From positions 930,001 through 994,000 of the forward strand of contig NZ_PYWK01000001.1 in assembly GCF_003049645.1 (NCBI RefSeq): a stretch of 64,000 bases of DNA, written 5' to 3'. Positions 34,575 to 44,750 of this stretch are shown here, in pieces (positions within the stretch are counted from its first letter, which is position 1; every line of letters begins with the position of its first letter). The DNA comes from Metasolibacillus fluoroglycofenilyticus. GTDB taxonomy: Bacteria > Bacillota > Bacilli > Bacillales_A > Planococcaceae. The position numbers and the translations under genes are program-made. The notes below the pieces were generated by a model. The model did no database searches, was not told where the DNA came from, and saw nothing but the letters and a program-made list of their open reading frames with translations.

Positions 34575-36308
34575 ATGTTACATCAGCTTTCATGGAAAGT
34601 CGGTGGGCAACAAGGGGAAGGTATTGAAAGCACAGGTGAAATTTTCGCAACTGCGATGAACCGTTTAGGCTATCACTTATACGGTTACCGTCATTTCTCT
34701 TCTCGTATTAAAGGTGGCCATACGAATAATAAAATTACAGTGCGTCCAACAGAGGTACGTTCAATTGCGGACGATTTAGATATTTTAGTGGCATTTGACC
34801 AAGAAACAATTGATGTCAACTACAAGGAACTAACAGCATCAAGTATTATTTTAGCGGATGCTCGCTTTGAGCCAGTCGCTCCTGAAGATTGTGTAGCGCC
34901 ATTATTTGCTGTACCATTTACAGAAATTGCAACAGAGCTTGGTACATCTCTCATGAAAAACATGGTAGCAATTGGTGCAACAACGGCATTATTGAATTTG
35001 GAGGAAACGGTATTCCAAGGCGTTGTAGAGGAAATTTTCGGACGCAAAGGTGAGGAAGTTGTAGCAAAAAACATTGAAGCGATTCAAAAGGGCCGTGAAG
35101 CAATCACGGAACAAATCGGCGATCGCGTTGGCGAATGGGCTTTAGCACCAGCAGACGGCAAGCGCCGTTTGTTTATGATTGGTAACGATGCTATCGCACT
35201 TGGCGCAATTGCTGCAGGCTCTCGTTTTATGGCGGCATATCCAATAACGCCAGCATCTGAAATTATGGAATATATGATTAAAAAGCTACCGACAGTTGGC
35301 GGTGCAGTCATTCAAACAGAAGATGAAATTGCAGCAGCAACGATGGCTATTGGTGCAAACTACGGTGGTGTGCGTTCATTTACAGCATCTGCAGGGCCAG
35401 GTCTTTCACTAATGGTAGAGGCAATCGGTTTATCTGGCATGACAGAGCAGCCGCTTGTTATTATTGACACACAACGTGGAGGCCCATCAACAGGCTTACC
35501 GACGAAGCAGGAACAATCCGATTTAATGGCAATGCTATACGGCACACATGGTGAGATTCCGAAAGTGGTCATTGCGCCATCAACAATGGAAGAGGCATTC
35601 TTTGACACAATTCAAGCGTTTAATATCGCGGAGCAATTGCAGTTACCTGTTATTTTAATGACGGATTTACAGCTATCATTAGGTAAGCAAACAGTAGCGC
35701 CATTTGATTACAGCAAAATTAAAATTAAGCGCGGTAAAATTGTTGAAGCAGTAGAAGACGTGGAGTCCAAAGACTATTTTAAGCGCTATGAAAATACAGA
35801 GGACGGTGTTTCACCGCGTATTTTACCGGGGACAAAGGGCGGCATTCACCATGTAACAGGTGTAGAGCATGATGAAACAGGGAAGCCATCTGAAGCTACG
35901 GGTAACCGTCGCACACAAATGGATAAGCGTATGCGCAAGCTCAATTATTTACAATTTGATACACCGATTTATGTCAATGCTCCACATGAGGAGGCAGATG
36001 TGCTACTTGTAGGCTTTAACTCGACACGTGGTGCAATAGAAGAAGTACAAGAAGTTTTAAATGCAGAAGGAATTAAAACGAACCATGCACATGTTCGTCT
36101 ATTATTCCCATTCCCAGCGGAAGAAATGGCAGCATTAGCTGATAAGGCAAAAAAAATTATCGTTGTAGAAAATAATGCGACAGGCCAGCTTGCAAATATT
36201 ATGAAAATGAATATTGGCGCACATGGAAAAACAACGACTGTTTTAAAATATGATGGTACACCATTTTTACCGCGTGAGCTAACAAACTTAGTAAAGGAGA
36301 AGATTTAA
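34575..36308 (+). CDS. korA: 2-oxoacid:acceptor (ferredoxin) oxidoreductase, alpha/gamma subunit
   Basis: With the next gene this forms a CoA-dependent 2-oxoacid:ferredoxin oxidoreductase, likely acting on 2-oxoglutarate. The 577-residue chain is a gamma-alpha fusion: the gamma part starts VGGQQGEGIESTGEIF and HFSSRIKGGHT. The alpha part (from about residue 195) has AAYPITPASEIMEYM, TEDEIAAATMAIGANYGG and TASAGPGLSLMVEAIGL. Substrate choice is inferred from the fused architecture. SD AAGGAGATG. Confidence 0.88.
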   Translation: MLHQLSWKVGGQQGEGIESTGEIFATAMNRLGYHLYGYRHFSSRIKGGHTNNKITVRPTEVRSIADDLDILVAFDQETIDVNYKELTASSIILADARFEPVAPEDCVAPLFAVPFTEIATELGTSLMKNMVAIGATTALLNLEETVFQGVVEEIFGRKGEEVVAKNIEAIQKGREAITEQIGDRVGEWALAPADGKRRLFMIGNDAIALGAIAAGSRFMAAYPITPASEIMEYMIKKLPTVGGAVIQTEDEIAAATMAIGANYGGVRSFTASAGPGLSLMVEAIGLSGMTEQPLVIIDTQRGGPSTGLPTKQEQSDLMAMLYGTHGEIPKVVIAPSTMEEAFFDTIQAFNIAEQLQLPVILMTDLQLSLGKQTVAPFDYSKIKIKRGKIVEAVEDVESKDYFKRYENTEDGVSPRILPGTKGGIHHVTGVEHDETGKPSEATGNRRTQMDKRMRKLNYLQFDTPIYVNAPHEEADVLLVGFNSTRGAIEEVQEVLNAEGIKTNHAHVRLLFPFPAEEMAALADKAKKIIVVENNATGQLANIMKMNIGAHGKTTTVLKYDGTPFLPRELTNLVKEKI

Positions 36309-36310
36309 TC

Positions 36311-37177
36311 ATGGCAACATTTAAAGATTTTCGTAACTCAGTAAAGCCTAACTGGTGTCCAGGCTGTGGTGACTTCTCAGTACAAGCGGCAATTCAACGC
36401 GCGGCTGCAAATGTAGGCTATGAGCCACACGAATTAGCGGTTATATCTGGTATCGGTTGCTCTGGACGTATTTCAGGCTATATTAATTCATACGGCTTCC
36501 ACGGTATTCATGGTCGTGCTTTACCAATTGCACAAGGCTTAAAAATGGCAAACAAAGATTTAAAAGTTATCGCATCAGGTGGTGACGGTGACGGCTTTGC
36601 AATTGGTATGGGACACACAATTCATGCAATTCGCCGCAATATTGATATAACGTATATCGTTATGGATAACCAAATTTATGGTTTAACGAAAGGTCAAACA
36701 TCTCCACGTTCAGCGGCAGGATTTGTAACGAAATCAACGCCAGGTGGAGCGATTGAGCCATCATTAAAGCCGTTGGAAGTTGCTTTAACGAGCGGTGCGA
36801 CATTTGTAGCACAAGGCTTCTCAACAGATATTAAAGAGCTAACAGCGTTAATTGAAGCGGGCTTAAATCATAAAGGTTTCTCATTTATTAACGTTTTCTC
36901 ACCATGTGTGACTTATAATAAAGTAAACACATATGATTGGTTTAAAGAAAATTTAACAAAGCTTTCTGATATTGAAGACTATGACTACACAAACCGTTCA
37001 TTAGCAATGCAAACAGTTATGGAAAAAGAGGGACTTGTGACAGGTATTATTTACCATGACCAAGAAACAACTTCTTATCAAGAAAAAGTAACAGGCTATT
37101 CAGAGCTACCGTTGACGGATATTGATATTAGCTTGTCAGAGGAGCAATTCAATAAGCTAGTGAAAGAATTTATGTAA
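36311..37177 (+). CDS. korB: 2-oxoacid:ferredoxin oxidoreductase, beta subunit
   Basis: This is the thiamine-diphosphate-binding catalytic subunit, 288 residues. The cluster cysteines typical of these subunits are present in WCPGCGDFSVQ, SGIGCSGRISGY and FSPCVTYNKVNTYDW. The ThDP/Mg site reads GGDGDGFAIGMGH with IVMDNQIYGLTKGQTSP downstream. It begins 2 bases after korA, with its SD inside the korA end, and is followed by a family T terminator. Confidence 0.9.
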   Translation: MATFKDFRNSVKPNWCPGCGDFSVQAAIQRAAANVGYEPHELAVISGIGCSGRISGYINSYGFHGIHGRALPIAQGLKMANKDLKVIASGGDGDGFAIGMGHTIHAIRRNIDITYIVMDNQIYGLTKGQTSPRSAAGFVTKSTPGGAIEPSLKPLEVALTSGATFVAQGFSTDIKELTALIEAGLNHKGFSFINVFSPCVTYNKVNTYDWFKENLTKLSDIEDYDYTNRSLAMQTVMEKEGLVTGIIYHDQETTSYQEKVTGYSELPLTDIDISLSEEQFNKLVKEFM

Positions 37178-37228
37178 GGGAGGTGTCCCACAAGCCGTGC
37201 AGTAGCCGACTTGTGGGACACTTTTTGA
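37178..37228 (+). terminator. Family T terminator after korB
   Basis: GTGTCCCACAAGCCG and CGACTTGTGGGACAC enclose TGCAGTAGC and run into TTTTT. The inner stem differs wholly from other members while remaining paired. Confidence 0.82.
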
Positions 37229-37333
37229 TGTTACATTATAAGGAATAGCTAGATGAAATAGAGGGAAGTTTGTTTTAAAATGGGGTAAACATTGGATTTT
37301 GAGCTTGCTTTTGAGGTGGAGGGAGGATGCTCT

Positions 37334-37513
37334 GTGAAAAGTGCTATGAAAGAATTATTGTTTGTAATGGTGTTATCTTTTATTATATTTTTTAATCTTT
37401 ATTTTGTTTTTGATAGAGATATAGAGAGTTCATTGATGTCTAGTGTAGCGTTTTCTGTAGTGTTTGGTTCATACCCTTTTGTAAAAAGAAAAATTGATGA
37501 GATGAGTAAGTGA
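37334..37513 (+). CDS. Small membrane protein, unknown function
   Basis: The 59-residue protein has two hydrophobic helices (LLFVMVLSFIIFFNLYFVF and a weaker one near residues 31-46) and a basic C-terminus. GTG 37334 is chosen because GGGAGG ends 7 bases before it; TTG 37292 would add 14 residues with no SD. No family was recognised. Confidence 0.45.
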   Translation: MKSAMKELLFVMVLSFIIFFNLYFVFDRDIESSLMSSVAFSVVFGSYPFVKRKIDEMSK

Positions 37514-37691
37514 AAATAAAGTCTTCCTTGCTTTTCTACTAAGCTAATCCTTTAGCAAAACACAATCGATAGGGTTTAGTAAGCGGGTAACTGCACCGCT
37601 ACCCTCTATACAAAAACTTAACATTGCCTTTACATCGAATTTATACAATTCGTATATGCTTGTTTTAGATAGTAAAAAAGGAGCATATAAA

Positions 37692-39212
37692 ATGAAATAT
37701 GTTAAAGTAAAGGACAAGCTAATGTTATTAATGCTTGTTTGCGTTGTTTCAAATATTATTATTGCTATTTTTTGTATTGATTATTTGCGGAAAATGGAAT
37801 GGCATGCTCAGCAAGTATATGAGCAAAAGGTGCAAGGAATGTATGTGTTAAAGTCGGCAGAAGCACTCACTATAGCAGGTCAAACAAAGGAAGCGCAGGC
37901 ACTAATAAATGAGGCCCCTTATTTAGCATTTGATTCAAAAATGGATTTTTATTTAAAGCAGATGAAAACGGAAATAGATGAAGCCACTGTACAAGAGGTA
38001 ATTGATTATGTACTTACTCGTACAGAGCAGCAAATCACGAATTATGAAAAGGACATACATAGAGGTTATTTCATTATTATATTTATTTCACTAACGATGG
38101 TGGTGCTCGTACTTATTTTAAGCTTTACTGCTTCAAGGTCTGTACGTAAGCCAACATCACAATTAAAAGATTTATTAAAGCGTGCGGAGCAAGGCGATTT
38201 TACACAAAAGGCAGTATATACATCGCGTGATGAGCTTGGGGAGCTGCTACTTTGCTATAATCAGATGGTCGAAGAAGTAAAGGGCTTATTAGAAGTAGTT
38301 AACAGCAGCGCAAGCTCTGTCGAAAAAGCAAACGAAAATATTCGTACAAGCTCGCAAACGATGACTGAATCTACTCAGCAAATGACCGAAAATACAGATG
38401 GCATAACGCACAGCATTATGGAATCAACAACACATTTAACATCAAACACGGCGATGATACAAGAGGTAGCAAGCAATATTACGACAATTACTAATCGCGT
38501 GCAAACAATGAAGGAAAATATTGTCGAGACGGTTAAGCAGGCGAGACAAGGTGAGCAAGAAATCGCAATGAATATGTCACAAATGCAAGTAATTGAACAG
38601 GCAATGGTTGAAACAGATGCGAAAATGCGCAAGCTTGAGCTGCAATCACAGGAAATTTCACAAGCTGTCGATATTATTCAAGCAATTGCTAATAATACGA
38701 GCTTGCTTGCTCTCAATGCCGCAATTGAAGCAGCACGAGCAGGCGAGGAAGGGAAAGGCTTTTCTGTTGTTGCAAATGAAGTTAAAAAACTGGCGCAGCA
38801 ATCACTTGATTCAACAAAAATAATTACAGCAATTGTTAAAACGATACAGGAAGATACAAAAGATGCTGTAGGAATGATGGAAGTGGCAAATGAAGCCGTT
38901 CATTCAGGAATTCAAGTAACAACACAAACGGCTAATAATTTCCGAACAATCGCAGCGCGTATCGAGCATATTGAGCCACATATCGCAGATGTCTCTGCCA
39001 CAATTGAAAAAATGTCACAATATGCTCAAAACGTAGCAGACCAATCAAGGGAGCTAACGCAAATATCTGAAGAAAATAGTGCGCAAGTGGAACAAATTGC
39101 CCAACAAACAGCACAACAGCTAGAAATTACAACAAATATGAATGAGCAAATTAAGCAAATTTCTAGAAATACACGCTCCTTATCGCATGCACTAAACAAA
39201 TTCATTGTATAA
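37692..39212 (+). CDS. Methyl-accepting chemotaxis protein
   Basis: This 506-residue membrane chemoreceptor signals to CheA. It has a first membrane helix (about residues 8-30), a short extracytoplasmic helical region of roughly 80 residues, and a second helix near 115-140. HAMP ([23 protein letters not shown]) and a long coiled-coil domain follow, with the hairpin tip [32 protein letters not shown] 37692 with AAAGGAG is chosen over ATG 37656. No che genes are nearby and the ligand is unknown. Confidence 0.92.
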   Translation: MKYVKVKDKLMLLMLVCVVSNIIIAIFCIDYLRKMEWHAQQVYEQKVQGMYVLKSAEALTIAGQTKEAQALINEAPYLAFDSKMDFYLKQMKTEIDEATVQEVIDYVLTRTEQQITNYEKDIHRGYFIIIFISLTMVVLVLILSFTASRSVRKPTSQLKDLLKRAEQGDFTQKAVYTSRDELGELLLCYNQMVEEVKGLLEVVNSSASSVEKANENIRTSSQTMTESTQQMTENTDGITHSIMESTTHLTSNTAMIQEVASNITTITNRVQTMKENIVETVKQARQGEQEIAMNMSQMQVIEQAMVETDAKMRKLELQSQEISQAVDIIQAIANNTSLLALNAAIEAARAGEEGKGFSVVANEVKKLAQQSLDSTKIITAIVKTIQEDTKDAVGMMEVANEAVHSGIQVTTQTANNFRTIAARIEHIEPHIADVSATIEKMSQYAQNVADQSRELTQISEENSAQVEQIAQQTAQQLEITTNMNEQIKQISRNTRSLSHALNKFIV

Positions 39213-39247
39213 TAAAAGCTATAGCAATGAATTGAGGTGTGATGGAA

Positions 39248-39601
39248 TTGACGAACGTTATAGATTTTATTACAAGGTACGAGCAAAAGGAATTGACCCA
39301 ATTACAGCGTTCAGTGGAAGGCAGCTATTATAAGGCACAGCAATTAGAACGTTTAATCAATAAGCAGCAGCTCCAAGTCAAGGACCACACATTATTTTTA
39401 GGCTTTTTAGTTTACTTGCAGGAGCGGGGCATTGATGCACTAACCATTTTTAAAGATGTCTTTTCAATGTCACGCTACAAATTTGAGCATCATTATAATA
39501 TGAAATGGTGGTCAGTTGCCCAACTCGGCTTTACATTTTTAGCGATTTTAAAGGACAACAAACCACAGGAATACAAGCGTTTTTGGGGGAACGAGGAATA
39601 A
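39248..39601 (+). CDS. Hypothetical protein
   Basis: I do not recognise this product of about 117 residues. It is soluble, helical and charged at the N-terminus (FITRYEQKELTQLQRSVEGSYYKAQQLE). A conserved-looking aromatic block, MSRYKFEHHYNMKWWSVAQLGFTF, follows, and it ends KRFWGNEE. GAGGTG lies 8 bases before TTG 39248 but only 2 before ATG 39242; either may be used. It follows the chemoreceptor by about 35 bases. Confidence 0.5.
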   Translation: MTNVIDFITRYEQKELTQLQRSVEGSYYKAQQLERLINKQQLQVKDHTLFLGFLVYLQERGIDALTIFKDVFSMSRYKFEHHYNMKWWSVAQLGFTFLAILKDNKPQEYKRFWGNEE

Positions 39602-39630
39602 ACCCAAGAAACGGAGTTGTGCGAAAGGTC

Positions 39631-39686
39631 CATTTTGTTTTGACACCGCATTGAAATAAATGTTTTCATCGCTTCCCCTTTACTGA
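39631..39686. repeat. Short repeat shared with 54386-54441
   Basis: CATTGAAATAAAnGTTTTCATC and CTTTTACTGAA-like blocks are shared with the region at 54.4 kb. It overlaps the last codons of the pseudogene remnant. Confidence 0.55.
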
Positions 39687-39869
39687 ATCTCTTGCCGTTT
39701 GTGTAGCTTCCTTGTCAGTAATATGAACAAAGTCTGCAATTAAATTTTTATCTAATAGTGGCAAGTCCATTAAATAGCCACCGCCTTGGATTTTGTGATT
39801 TTGATTCGTTAATGGCCTGCCAGAATAAAACGCTGCGGAATCGGATTCTACTAAATAGCAACGAATATT
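39666..39869 (-). pseudogene. Remnant of a PLP-dependent cysteine-synthase-like gene
   Basis: Reading the minus strand gives 67 codons with no start, bounded upstream by an in-frame stop at 39870-39872. The stretch VESDSAAFYSGRPLTNQNH continues into KIQGGGYLMDLPLLDKN and VHITDKEATQTAR. I recognise this as the segment of cysteine-synthase-family enzymes after the PLP-phosphate loop (HKIQG, then VTDEEA..TAR). The N-terminal half and the C-terminus are gone, and the last seven codons fall in a short repeat. The match is from memory. Confidence 0.6.
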
Positions 39870-40095
39870 TTAAAGTGAAAATTCGATTATTTTTGACGGA
39901 GCTAGCCAACATATATAGGAATAATGGAAAAGACACTGTAAAATGCACTGTTTTAATACATTATGCGTAGTGTATAAACCAAAAAATTCACACAAAGTCC
40001 TTAACAATTGAAGCCTGAATAGTGTTCTTTCTTAGGAAATTCGCTATAATAGTGTAATGGATATTCGTATGCACGAAATCAATTGAAAGGAGTAT

Positions 40096-41643
40096 ATGGG
40101 CTCGATGAATGAGGAACAACGATTAGCAGGCAAACAAGTAAATCAACCAAAGCCTGCTGCTGAAAAGGATTATAGCAAATATTTTGAAAAAGTATTCACA
40201 GCTCCTTCTTTAAAAGATGCGAAAAAGCGTGGTAAAGAAGAGATAAAATATCATAAGGATTTTACGATTGACGAGCAGTTTTTAAATATGGGTCATGGGC
40301 GCAAATTTTATATTCGCACATATGGCTGTCAAATGAACGAGCACGATACAGAAGTAATGGCAGGTATTTTCATGCAACTTGGCTACGAGCCGACAGAGAA
40401 CATTGAAGAAGCTGATGTCGTATTATTAAACACTTGTGCGATTCGTGAAAATGCAGAAAATAAAGTGTTTGGTGAGCTTGGCTTCTTAATGAAATACAAG
40501 CGCCGCAATCCAGAAATGCTAATCGGCGTGTGTGGCTGTATGTCACAGGAGGAATCGGTTGTTAATAAGATTTTAACGACGTATCAACATGTGGATATGG
40601 TATTCGGTACGCATAATATCCATCGACTACCAAATATTTTAACAGAAGCGTATATGTCGAAGGAAATGGTCATTGAAGTTTGGTCAAAGGAAGGCGATGT
40701 AATCGAAAACTTACCGAAGCAGCGCCTTGGTTCGATTAAAGCATGGGTTAATATTATGTATGGCTGTGATAAATTTTGTACGTACTGTATCGTACCATAC
40801 ACACGCGGGAAAGAGCGCTCTCGTCGACCAGAAGAAATTATTGCAGAAGTGCGTGAATTAGCAGCAAGTGGCTATAAAGAAATTATGCTACTCGGTCAAA
40901 ATGTCAATGCCTACGGTAAAGATTTCACAGATATTGACTACCGTCTAGGTGATTTGATGGACGAGCTGCGGAAAATTGATATTCCACGCATTCGCTTTAC
41001 GACAAGCCATCCACGTGATTTCGATGATTATTTAATCGAAGTTTTAGCGAAAGGTGGCAATTTAGTAGAACATATTCACTTACCTGTACAATCAGGTTCG
41101 AATGAAATTTTGAAAATTATGGCACGCAAATATACACGAGAGCATTTCCTTGATTTAGTACGTAAAATTAAAGAAGCGATGCCAGATGTTGCTTTATCCA
41201 CAGATATTATTGTTGGCTATCCGAATGAAACGGAGGAGCAGTTCCAAGAGACGCTAGACTTATATCGCGAAGTAGGCTTTGAAATGGCCTACACGTATAT
41301 TTATTCGCCACGTGAAGGAACACCTGCTGCGAAAATGGTTGACAATGTACCTATGGAAGTAAAAAAACAACGTTTGCAGCGTTTAAATGCAATTGTTGAA
41401 GAGTTTTCGAGTGCAGCATTGCAAAAGCTTGAAGGTGAATTTGTTGAGGTGCTTGTAGAAGGTAGCAGTAAAAAACGCGATGATGTGTTAGCTGGTTATA
41501 CACGTAAAAATAAACTCGTAAACTTTGAAGGTCCTATGGATTTAGTAGGGCAGTTAGTAAAAGTGAAAATTATGGAAGCAAAAAGCTATTCATTACGCGG
41601 AGAGTTTGTAGAAATTGTAAAACGACATGAGGTGCATAGTTAA
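40096..41643 (+). CDS. miaB: tRNA-2-methylthio-N6-isopentenyladenosine synthase MiaB
   Basis: MiaB adds the methylthio group to i6A37 of tRNAs by radical SAM chemistry, after MiaA (encoded here at 52.6 kb). The 515-residue protein has the auxiliary-cluster cysteines in [19 protein letters not shown] and [10 protein letters not shown]. The radical SAM motif is [15 protein letters not shown], and a C-terminal TRAM domain lies at about 440-505. ATG 40096 lies 4 bases after GGAG; ATG 40105 is possible. ricA overlaps its stop. Confidence 0.96.
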   Translation: MGSMNEEQRLAGKQVNQPKPAAEKDYSKYFEKVFTAPSLKDAKKRGKEEIKYHKDFTIDEQFLNMGHGRKFYIRTYGCQMNEHDTEVMAGIFMQLGYEPTENIEEADVVLLNTCAIRENAENKVFGELGFLMKYKRRNPEMLIGVCGCMSQEESVVNKILTTYQHVDMVFGTHNIHRLPNILTEAYMSKEMVIEVWSKEGDVIENLPKQRLGSIKAWVNIMYGCDKFCTYCIVPYTRGKERSRRPEEIIAEVRELAASGYKEIMLLGQNVNAYGKDFTDIDYRLGDLMDELRKIDIPRIRFTTSHPRDFDDYLIEVLAKGGNLVEHIHLPVQSGSNEILKIMARKYTREHFLDLVRKIKEAMPDVALSTDIIVGYPNETEEQFQETLDLYREVGFEMAYTYIYSPREGTPAAKMVDNVPMEVKKQRLQRLNAIVEEFSSAALQKLEGEFVEVLVEGSSKKRDDVLAGYTRKNKLVNFEGPMDLVGQLVKVKIMEAKSYSLRGEFVEIVKRHEVHS

Positions 41644-42077
41644 TGACAACATATTATACAAAAGATGAAATCGTCGCAAAGGCAAAAGAGATTGCCAATA
41701 TGATTGCCAATACAGAGGAAGTAGAGTTTTTCAAAAAAGCAGAGGCACAAATCAATGAAAACCAATTTGTGCGAGAAAAAATCGCTTCATTAAAAACATT
41801 ACAAAAGCAAGCTGTAAATTTCCAACACTTAGGTAAAGAAAAGGCGCTAAATATGATTGAAGGTAAAATTGAGGCCATTGAGCAGGAAATCGACGAAATC
41901 CCTGTAGTGCAACAATTTAAGCAGTCACAAATGGATGTAAATGATTTGCTTCAATTAGTTTCCAATGCTATTGCCAATGAGGTAACAAACGAAATTATTG
42001 CCTCAACAGGCGGCGATTTACTGCGCGGTGAAACAGGCTCAAAGGTTGAAAATAGCGTGCCGGGTAGCTGCTCATAA
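41643..42077 (+). CDS. ricA: RicA (YmcA) regulator of RNase Y and sporulation
   Basis: RicA with RicF and RicT forms the iron-sulfur Y-complex that assists RNase Y and speeds Spo0A phosphorylation, competence and biofilm formation in B. subtilis. The 144-residue product has the Com_YlbF fold pattern, with long helices (AQINENQFVREKIASLKTLQKQAVNF) and FKQSQMDVNDLLQLVSNAIANEV. Only one cysteine is visible, in the C-terminal tail GSCS. The start codon overlaps the miaB stop (TAATG), an arrangement also seen in B. subtilis. Confidence 0.92.
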   Translation: MTTYYTKDEIVAKAKEIANMIANTEEVEFFKKAEAQINENQFVREKIASLKTLQKQAVNFQHLGKEKALNMIEGKIEAIEQEIDEIPVVQQFKQSQMDVNDLLQLVSNAIANEVTNEIIASTGGDLLRGETGSKVENSVPGSCS

Positions 42078-42096
42078 TAATATAGTATATGTGTAA

Positions 42097-42150
42097 AGGG
42101 ATACGAGAAAGGCAGAGGAAAATCTGTTTTTATCGTATCCCTTTGTTTTT
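42097..42150 (+). terminator. miaB-ricA terminator
   Basis: AAGGGATACGA pairs with TCGTATCCCTT, with an inner GCAGA/TCTG helix, and is followed by TGTTTTT. Confidence 0.8.
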
Positions 42151-42204
42151 ATTCATAAATTGTCATCAATAATGCAGGATAGTACATAATTAATTTCAAA
42201 TGGT

Positions 42205-42233
42205 TTGTCGAACAGAGTGGAACATGTTATAAA
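42205..42233 (+). promoter_or_regulatory. Probable sigma-A promoter of the EAL gene
   Basis: TTGTCG and TATAAA are 17 bases apart. The resulting leader of about 150 bases contains a family B core. Confidence 0.5.
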
Positions 42234-42320
42234 TAAGTAAAATGGACTAATGAAATTTGTGGAAGTCTGATACATTTATCTTGATTCAGCGAAAAATGGA
42301 TGCTCGCTGGGAAGCTTTTC

Positions 42321-42369
42321 GAGCTCGGAAAAAATCTAATCATAATTATGTAGAGGCATAATTGATTAA
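42321..42369 (+). repeat. Family B repeat core, copy B4
   Basis: GAGCTCGGAAAAAATCTAATC is followed by ATAATTATGTAGAGGCATAATTGAT. It lies in the leader of the EAL gene. Confidence 0.6.
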
Positions 42370-42388
42370 ACGAAAAGAAGGGTAGCCA

Positions 42389-44566
42389 ATGTATATAAAT
42401 AACAATAACACAGTTGATAGAGGACAATTGTATTTTGGGTTATGCCAAGTAGCAAAGCAATTTGAATCAGGATTAGTTATTTTAGATGCACAGCAGCAAC
42501 ATCGGATTATATTTGCCAATAATATTTTTGTGAGTATGACTGAATATAGTCATGATGAGCTCATTGGCTCTACATTAACAATACTGAAAGGTCCATTAAC
42601 AGATGCAAACAGTGAGGCACTTATTTTAGAAAGTCTCCAACTAGGTTTATCGCTGAAATTATCAATATTCCATTATCGCAAGGATCAAACAGCCTTTTGG
42701 AATGAATTATCCATTCTCCCTATAAGAGATAATGAAAGTGTTGTACAATTTTACATAGTTGCTACTAGAGATATTACAGATTCTATTAATGTAGAGGCTT
42801 TAATTGCTGTTGAGCGTGAGGCTTATTCAGAGCTAGAGCAGGGGGCGAATATTGCAGAGGTTTTTGAGCATCTTTGCCGACATATTTCTACAACATTACA
42901 AAAGAAAAGTTATACATGTATATTTTTAATTGAGGATAATCGTTTGAACTTAGTGGCTACAAATACATTGCCGAAAAAAATAAGGAAAATTTTTAATTCG
43001 GTCGATCAAATGAATTTAGACTATAGTCATTTTCTGCAAAATATTATGACAGAGCGTTATGTTATTCAAGATTTAACGAAGCAATCAGGTGACTGGGTAA
43101 ATATATTACGACAAAATGGGGTAGAAGCAATTTGGCATCAGGCAATCAAAACGCCTGAAGGAGAGCTTGCAGGCATATTCTCGTTATCTTTTATCGAGCC
43201 TATAAAGTTTCCGCGTCCAAATGAGCTTAAATTTTTAGATAGAGTGGCACCAATTGTTACACTTGCATTGAAATATTTCAATCAAAAAAAGGAAATTTTA
43301 CAGCTAGCCTATTATGATGAAAAGACAGGATTACCAAATTTTACACTGTTTCAAAACGAGTTGAATCAATTTTATCATGAAGACTACAATGGGGTTATTT
43401 GTATCATTGAGCCGGGGGAGTATCAGAGAGTTGTAGATTTATACGGAAGACAAGGGGGCGATGCGCTATTATTGCAACTGGCGCAACGAGCAATGCTAAT
43501 ACCCGCATTTGAAAATGCACTCATTGCCCGATACACGAACTCTTCCGTTATTTTAGCAAGCAAATATGCAATTGATGATGAGCTAGACAAGCTTTTACAG
43601 GAAATCATTGTGGAACCTTTTACAATTGAAGGGAAAAGCGTTTATATTACATTGAAAATTGGCACATCCAACTATGGTAAAACTATTTTAAGCACCGAGG
43701 CGGTAAAGCACGCGGATACGGCTTTATCTGTTGCTTTAAAAAGTGCAGGTACAACGATGAAAGTGTATGATGAATCTCGCGTGCAAACGCTACAACTTGA
43801 AATGGACGTTCTTTCATCTTTTTCATATGCATTAAAAAATCAAGAATTTATGCCTGTACTTCAGCCAAAGATAAATATTCAAACAGGGCAAATTGAAGGC
43901 TTTGAAGCATTAGCTCGATGGTTTTCAGAAAGCCTTGGCTTTGTATCGCCTGCAATATTTATTCCTGTTGCAGAAAACACCGGTAATATTCATAAAGTCG
44001 ACCGCCTAATTTTAAGAAGGATTTTAGCTTGGCAAAAAGCGAGACAAGATGCAGGTAAAAAAATGTATCAAATTGCAGTTAATATATCACCAAGCCATTT
44101 TTATGATCCGTATTTTGTAGAAAACATGAAGCAACTTATTACTGAATATGGCGTCGAGCCACGCTACATTAAATTTGAAATTACCGAAAGTGTAGAGCTT
44201 GAAAATATGATGCGGGCGAAGAAGATTATTAACGAGCTGAAATCTTTTGGTATTGCGATGTCAATTGATGATTTTGGTGTAGGCTATTCATCTTTAGGCT
44301 ATTTAAAAGAACTGCCGTTTGATGAAATAAAAATCGATAAAAGCTTTATCGATCATTTATCAGATGAAAGAATGAATGCAGTTGTGCGTACAATCATTCA
44401 ATTATCAGCAAATTTATATATGAAATCTGTTGCTGAAGGGATTGAAACAGAGGAGCAACATTTAGAGCTACAAAAAATAGGTTGCCAAGTAGGACAAGGC
44501 TATTATTACTACAAGCCGATGACTTTAGCAGAGGTAGAGCAACTGCTAGATTCACAGGAAAACTAA
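42389..44566 (+). CDS. PAS-GAF-degenerate GGDEF-EAL cyclic-di-GMP phosphodiesterase
   Basis: The 725-residue cytoplasmic protein has a PAS domain (about 15-125, FANNIFVSMTEYSHDELIGS), a GAF-like domain (about 145-290), a GGDEF-type domain (about 310-450) and an EAL domain (about 470-720). The GGDEF site is replaced by RYTNSSVILAS, so cyclase activity is not expected. The EAL domain keeps GFEALARW, NISPSHF, KFEITES, SIDDFGVGYSSL, IKIDKSFI and VAEGIETEEQ, so c-di-GMP hydrolysis is. PAS/GAF input probably controls it. Confidence 0.9.
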   Translation: MYINNNNTVDRGQLYFGLCQVAKQFESGLVILDAQQQHRIIFANNIFVSMTEYSHDELIGSTLTILKGPLTDANSEALILESLQLGLSLKLSIFHYRKDQTAFWNELSILPIRDNESVVQFYIVATRDITDSINVEALIAVEREAYSELEQGANIAEVFEHLCRHISTTLQKKSYTCIFLIEDNRLNLVATNTLPKKIRKIFNSVDQMNLDYSHFLQNIMTERYVIQDLTKQSGDWVNILRQNGVEAIWHQAIKTPEGELAGIFSLSFIEPIKFPRPNELKFLDRVAPIVTLALKYFNQKKEILQLAYYDEKTGLPNFTLFQNELNQFYHEDYNGVICIIEPGEYQRVVDLYGRQGGDALLLQLAQRAMLIPAFENALIARYTNSSVILASKYAIDDELDKLLQEIIVEPFTIEGKSVYITLKIGTSNYGKTILSTEAVKHADTALSVALKSAGTTMKVYDESRVQTLQLEMDVLSSFSYALKNQEFMPVLQPKINIQTGQIEGFEALARWFSESLGFVSPAIFIPVAENTGNIHKVDRLILRRILAWQKARQDAGKKMYQIAVNISPSHFYDPYFVENMKQLITEYGVEPRYIKFEITESVELENMMRAKKIINELKSFGIAMSIDDFGVGYSSLGYLKELPFDEIKIDKSFIDHLSDERMNAVVRTIIQLSANLYMKSVAEGIETEEQHLELQKIGCQVGQGYYYYKPMTLAEVEQLLDSQEN

Positions 44567-44571
44567 GAGAA

Positions 44572-44620
44572 GAGGTGTCTGAAGGGCGTGCGAATGCATT
44601 GCTTTTCAGGCAATTTTTTT
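44572..44620 (+). terminator. Family T terminator after the EAL gene
   Basis: GGTGTCTGAAGGGC and GCTTTTCAGGCAAT pair imperfectly around GTGCGAATGC. A long T-run follows. Confidence 0.7.
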
Positions 44621-44750
44621 GAAAAGACTCATCTTTGAAATTTTGCGAACACTGATTTAAAACGACAATTTCAGTTGTGGCTGCCTATAAGGTCACTGGT
44701 TTTGAAGGAGGACCAGTGTAATGCAGGTTAGTAGGGCGTGACGGTTCCAC

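Noticed and set aside
39748..39970. Open frames of 66 and 70 codons around 39.8 kb
   Set aside because: They are in the wrong frame relative to the cysteine-synthase-like remnant, which alone shows protein similarity.
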